A DNA stretch of 64,000 bases from Knoxdaviesia capensis (lineage: Eukaryota; Ascomycota; Sordariomycetes; Microascales; Gondwanamycetaceae). Positions 59,157 to 64,000 of this stretch are shown in pieces (position 1 is the stretch's first letter; every line of letters starts with the position of its first letter). The stretch is taken from assembly GCA_001510575.1 (NCBI GenBank), contig LNGK01000006.1:491565-555564 (forward strand), given 5' to 3'. The notes under the pieces are model-generated. The model saw only the letters and a program-made list of their open reading frames with translations, was not told the origin of the DNA and searched no databases. The translations under genes and the position numbers were made by a program.

Positions 59157-62100
59157 TTGACCACAAGGTGACAGGACACAAATAATCAGAAAGTTTGAAG
59201 GATATGAGCTGGTTGACGTTAATGAGCCCAGCCGGACAGCGACCCTCGGCTACTTCCCAGTGGATAGAAAGTTAGAGCAAACGCGGAATTGCCCGTTCCC
59301 TGTTCCTCAGCAAGGGCCACCGTTTTGTTCCTCATGTTTCTATTAGCAAGCGCTGCTTCTTTTACCTGGATTCTTCCCTTCCGGGTACTGGAAACAGAAC
59401 AAGAGACGGGAGGTTATCAGTGAACCGGAAACTGTTCGGTTCGAAGTCCAAAATGGGTGAATGAGGGTGCTCTCCCAACTCCCAACACCAGGTTTTGGTC
59501 TTTCTGGACTTCAGGGAGCAAGCAATAAGATCATGTCGAGTGGATCGGTTAGTTTGTCCGTGCCCTAGCTTAACGTTCTAATCCATGCGTCCCGTCCAAG
59601 CTCCCTCCCCAAGCTATTCTCTGCCGCTCCATCTCCACTATACCGAAGGGCTTTCTCTAGGTGAACCGTTTGTTGGTCCGTAGACTACAGAGATAGCCCA
59701 CACGGCACGCATTGCACTATTAGTATAGTACTTTCATGTTGTACCGTCCATGTTGCCCTTCGCTCTTACTGATCAACTCGGCCGGTTGAGCCCTGACCGG
59801 CACGTTGAAGGGAAGACCGACGGCCAGCTGAGACGGCAAAAACGGCGATCGGTATCTTGGAGGTGAAGGAAAACCCAGCATCACTATTCGGCCTCAAGAG
59901 GGATTTCTTTTTCTCTCATTCCTCACGACACAGAGATAGTTCCCTTTGCGACAACAAAAGGAAAAGAAAAGCTGCCTAACCTCCTCCTTGGTGTGGAGAC
60001 CCGACGCCGGGACCGACGAGGCGAGAACAGGAACGGAGAAGCCTTTCCAAATCGGAGTTGCACATGCGACGTGTGGTATAGATGCATCCTTTTCATCACG
60101 CTCACCGCAAGATGCCCCGGGAAGTAGCTTTGTTGGTACGGTTGAAGGCCCACACTGGTAGTTCCGTCAAGATACTGCTATCATAAGATAGTCTGGTCTC
60201 AAAATGGGACTACAGAGTTGTAGATCCCTTCTACTGGATGCCAGCTTCCCGTCCTATAGTTTCCCAACACTACCAGTGGCAGTCGCGTGAACGTGGTATA
60301 TATATGCGAATCGGCGGTGCTGAAGAAGATGGTCAAGTCTCCGTGGCCGAAAAGACGGGAAAGGATCTTCACCGAAGCTTACAGCCAGCAGAATGCAGCT
60401 CGCTCTCTTCGGCCTCTCCAGTCATATGAGTATGTCAACTCTTCATGTGTAGCTAGCTACCAGGCAGACCACCACAGCTTTACACACGCACACACACATA
60501 CATTCAGTGGTACAAAACAAACCCCCAACCTGGTGAACAGAAACTGGCTTCCACACACACCCTGCTTTTTCCTTTCTGTGTTAGACCATCTTCCATATCC
60601 GAGACCCGTCTGCGCGCGCTCTCTGGAGGCTGGACTTCTTCCAACGGAAATACGCAGCGCAGCACAGCAACACACCACACACGCCCCCCGTTTCTTCCCT
60701 GTGCCAACTAAGACACGGTTTTGTTCCAGAGTTTCTAGAGGTTTCCTTCTCCGCCTAATTTGTTTTTTTTCTTCTTCCTCTTCCTCTTTTGCCTCTTTGG
60801 CCTCCCTGTTTCCATACCGCGGCCTGGCCGGTCCACCCCCTCCCTCCCCCAAAAGAAAAAAAAAGGAACATCAGCAAAAGGAACGATGAGTGTATGCGTG
60901 TCTTGTGGCTTGCTTTTTTCTTCCTCTCAACCACTTCATCTTGCCTTCTGTGTGTATTTGGGCTCATCACAGTGGTGCTATCAACATACGCTTTTCTTTT
61001 CTTTTTCCCTAAGGGGGGTGGTGCTATGAGCAACAGGAACAAGCAGGCCAGGAATGGGGCCGAAGGGGAGGAAGCTTTCCAAAACACAGGAGTGTGTGTA
61101 CAGTAACGCTATTCGCAGTAAGACCACCCAAGGGATGGGTGAAATTTCCTTTTTTTTTTCTTCTTTTTTTTCTTCTTCTCTTCTTGTGCCTTTTTGCCTC
61201 ACTTGCTAATTTTCACGAGCATGTCGTTATCGATACCATGGAGAGCTGGTTGTCCGGTTAGTTTGACCGCTTTTCACAGCGCCAACAGCTCGTGGGGCGT
61301 CGGACCAAAGTTGGTAGCGTGGACCCCCAAGCTGCAACTGTGGTGTTCTACAGAAGTGTAGAGGGGGTGTGTGAAGGTAGCTGTTGTGAGAGTTGGTACT
61401 TGGGCTTGCCATATAGACTCTCACACACACAAACACACAGACATTGTAGGGCAACCCCCATTCGCTATCACGGTCCCAACACGCACCCTGCTCCGTCTCT
61501 CAGAACTACAATACACACGCCCCCTTCATCTGCCTCTACCGTCCCAATACTACGTGCTCGTTTCCTCATTGGCCTTTGCAGCTGGGTGTACATATGTACA
61601 CATGCATGCATCGTTAGAGAACGCAAGAGAGCATCTCCTGGTAAAAGCCAGCCAGTTCTCGGCGGGCTGCCTTCCATCCCTATAGGAGAAACGATTGTCT
61701 GTACCGGCAGAACAGAGTAAGGCAACGGACTTCCGCAAGGACTCCCTTGGAGTATTCCCCCCTCCTTTTCGCTCCCTCTACTCCCTCACTCTACCTAAGA
61801 GAAAAGAAAAAGAAAAGACACAGAATTGGGAGAAGAAAGCGGACAGGAGGGGCACAATTTCCAAGTTGAGGCTTGGGGAGAAAAAGGAAACAAACCATAT
61901 AAAAGATATACCATAATACAGTTGTCTCTTGAATGTTCCCGGATCTTTCATTTTTTCCGTATCATACATCACCACTAGCTCCGTTGTATGATGTTTACCA
62001 TCTGGGGATAGAAATTGCCTTGGAACATGCTGGCCTGGAAGTGTTGACCTCTTATACACACACAACGTACGGTACACCCCTTCTCTCTCCCTTCATATCG

Positions 62101-63554
62101 TCCAGCCCGGCCTCACCCAGATATGCGACACAGAGGTCTCACATTCCGAGAAAGGCTTCCTTCTACCTCACTGTTGTGCTCAGTCTTTCGGGGAGAGAGC
62201 ACTGCTTCTTCTATCAGCTTCTCCCCCTCCTCCCCCCCTTCATCTTCCGTCTCTCGTCGCCCTCCCCAGACGACAAGATCTGAAAGTGAAAACACAAAAG
62301 GGAACCTGTTTTTGAACTGAGTCTCTTCTGGATCTTGCTCTTCTCTGCCTTCTTTCTTTCCCTCCGGTCCGGGTCTATCACGCTCGCATCGTCTCTCTCT
62401 CGCTCAGCAATCTCATACATTGGGGGAACCACATCTCTCATTGTGCCAGCATCCTTTCTCATGATATATGATTCGGATTTCTAAAACATCAACATCAACC
62501 CAGCGTCACTTGCATTCCGTGGTCCTTGGAGATTACCCTGTATGTGTTTCTTCCGGCCCGCCTTCCCCCCCCAAAAAACACCTTGCCTGTCAACATACAC
62601 CAAAGCAAAGCCGTGGTTCCTCTTCACCGAACCACCGGACTTGGTGTGTGTGTGCGTGAGTGTGTCTGTCGTAGCCGTGCTGGTGGCTCCCGTGTTATCT
62701 GTTTGCAGAAGAATGCGGGTGAACTGTTGATACCTTCACCTTGCCCGCCCCGGATCGTTGCTACCCTCCACTCTCTCTTCCCTCCCACAGAAGTCCACCA
62801 CAGTCTGGCCGACTTTTGCAAGGAAGAACGAATTGTGTGAAATTTGCTATCACGGCTTCCTACATAGTTGCCGGGGGATATTTGATTGCCATATGTCCCT
62901 CTCCTCTCTCTCTCTGCCTGTCTGTGTGCCCGGTTCGGTTACGCGTTCGCTCGCTGACTGGGATTTTCTTCACCGATTCTTGACGAACCTCTGCAACGGA
63001 CAGCTGCAGGTGGTTTTGAACTCTTGTTTCTTTTTACGTGCAGAGTGAACGGGACAACTGACAACTCTAAGCTATCCGCTCACGAACAGGTTCGGGCTTC
63101 CCACAGCCGGCAAAGTAGCTATCCGGTATCCACAGTTCCAGCGACGCAGGAAGCCGATCCCGGACACACCACAACACCCTGTCTTCTGCGGCCCTGCCTC
63201 TGCTTCTGAGTCCTTGCCTACAGACGGGACGACGAACTCCTGGCTCTTGCGTTTCTGTTTTCTGCCTTCTGCCTCTTTTTTTTCTTCTTGTCCTCCTCCG
63301 CCTCGTCTATATCTGGCCGCCTGTTCGGCACAGACACCTAATTCTGATTCTCCCATGTAAGTCGGTGTGCCCGGTAGGAGAGCGCGTTTGCATCAGTTGA
63401 AACTCCCCATCACGAAAGTCAGTCTCTCTTTGCCCATGCAGGAGAGGTTGGCTATTCCGATGATAGAGTGAGGTGAGCTAGTACATGGAAGGGTGGGCAG
63501 CTCCAGGCCTATCCGGTGGCCGCGATATGCACAAATGCTAGCATGTACCAGTTT

Positions 63555-63577
63555 TCTCTCTCTCTCTCTCTCTCTCT
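63555..63577. repeat. (CT)n tract preceding a C-rich acceptor-like CAG
   Basis: 23 bp of CT repeats, followed by TTTG and CCCCCCAG ending at 63588. It reads like a strong 3' splice site on +. Confidence 0.6.
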
Positions 63578-64000
63578 TTGCCCCCCAGCTGCTGGTCTGC
63601 TTGTTTCTTGGGGAAATTCGGACTGCCAGTTGATCCAAGACAATTTCCACACAGATTATTTTATATGCGTAATAACCGAATGGCTGACAAGTACATCTTC
63701 AAGACACGACCACCCCCCCAAAGCACAGGTTACGCCGCCACTAATATACCTCCTGCGTCCTCCTCCTCTTACTCTCTCTTCTTCTACCTCCAGCTCTGTT
63801 TCTGCACCCCTTACCCAACTCTGTTCATACGCCCTACAGCTCTCTTCTGGCCTTCCTCCGAAACCTCACCCCAGGTACAACTGAACACTGGAGTGGTGTA
63901 CTGCCTCCTAGTTACTACTCCTACTCCCCCCCTCCCACACACTCTCCCCCCCCAAGTTCTGCAGTCACTTATCTCTTTTCTCCTGGTGTTTCACTCCCTT

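Larger units (their letters stand above)
53752..64000. other. 10.2-kb gene-free tract (right part of the desert)
   Basis: No recognisable coding gene on either strand. Telomere-like motifs lie at 56242-56256, 56594-56607, 58311-58318 and 59087-59094. A GA tract lies at about 55093-55118, a 13-nt T run near 58550-58562, and an A/C block at 59122-59156. From about 59.9 kb the + strand has a series of pyrimidine-rich blocks (near 60750-60790, 61150-61200, 62070-62270, 62340-62410, 62760-62800, 63255-63310, 63555-63577 and 63750-64000). Short frames in these blocks are Ser/Phe/Pro-rich artefacts of composition. The final blocks resemble a promoter/leader of a + strand gene beyond the window. Confidence 0.5.

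Noticed and set aside
59430..59460. GGTTCGAAGTCC resembling a tRNA B-box
   Set aside because: One base too long for the T-loop pattern, with no A-box or stems upstream.
43293..64000. Idea that the right desert is subtelomeric or centromeric
   Set aside because: Telomere-like motifs are isolated one- or two-unit copies on both strands, and the DNA is neither AT-rich nor repetitive.

Overview
The window looks like nuclear DNA of a filamentous ascomycete, most likely a eurotiomycete of the Aspergillus/Penicillium type. The genes are short-intron (mostly 50-110 nt) with GTAAGT/GTATGT donors and CTAAC-like branch sites. Codons are GC-rich at third positions, promoters and leaders are pyrimidine-rich, and the protein set (SEC7, FIP1, NUP49, RPC31, PDH E2) is eukaryotic housekeeping. 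The species cannot be named from the sequence alone. One 12-N assembly gap lies at 53740-53751.

Layout. Positions 1-9.4 kb form an accessory-looking block: a secreted M43 metalloprotease (+), then an FAD monooxygenase (-) and an NAD(P)-dependent epimerase/reductase (+) sharing a 403-bp divergent promoter, then a SulP sulfate transporter (-) converging on the reductase. Positions 10.9-35 kb are a dense housekeeping block: a tiny PAH-domain protein, PDH E2 (-), the Arf-GEF SEC7 (+), a helical-repeat protein (-), RNA polymerase III subunit RPC31 (+), nucleoporin NUP49 (-), polyadenylation factor FIP1 (+), a Golgi-type GT32 glycosyltransferase (-) and an unusual P-loop GTPase with a cysteine-rich knuckle and a membrane tail (-). 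Positions 40.3-43.3 kb hold a SAM methyltransferase (-) and a probably GPI-anchored GH128 glucanase (-).

The rest is strikingly empty for a fungal genome: 5.4 kb between the GTPase and the methyltransferase, and about 20.7 kb from 43.3 kb to the right edge. Neither is AT-rich or transposon-like. They carry many strand-biased pyrimidine tracts, CT/GA microsatellites and scattered telomere-like TTAGGG motifs. They look more like long regulatory/leader DNA or non-coding transcription units than decayed genes. The last kilobases are repeatedly pyrimidine-rich on the + strand, as expected upstream of a + strand gene outside the window.

Gene models below were built by joining exons at splice sites that keep the frame and rebuild known motifs; all joined lengths are exact multiples of three. 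The most interesting items are the stand-alone PAH microprotein, the GTPase/Cys-knuckle/membrane fusion, the large gene-free tract, the G-tract element directly after the methyltransferase stop codon, and the uORF overlapping the SEC7 start.
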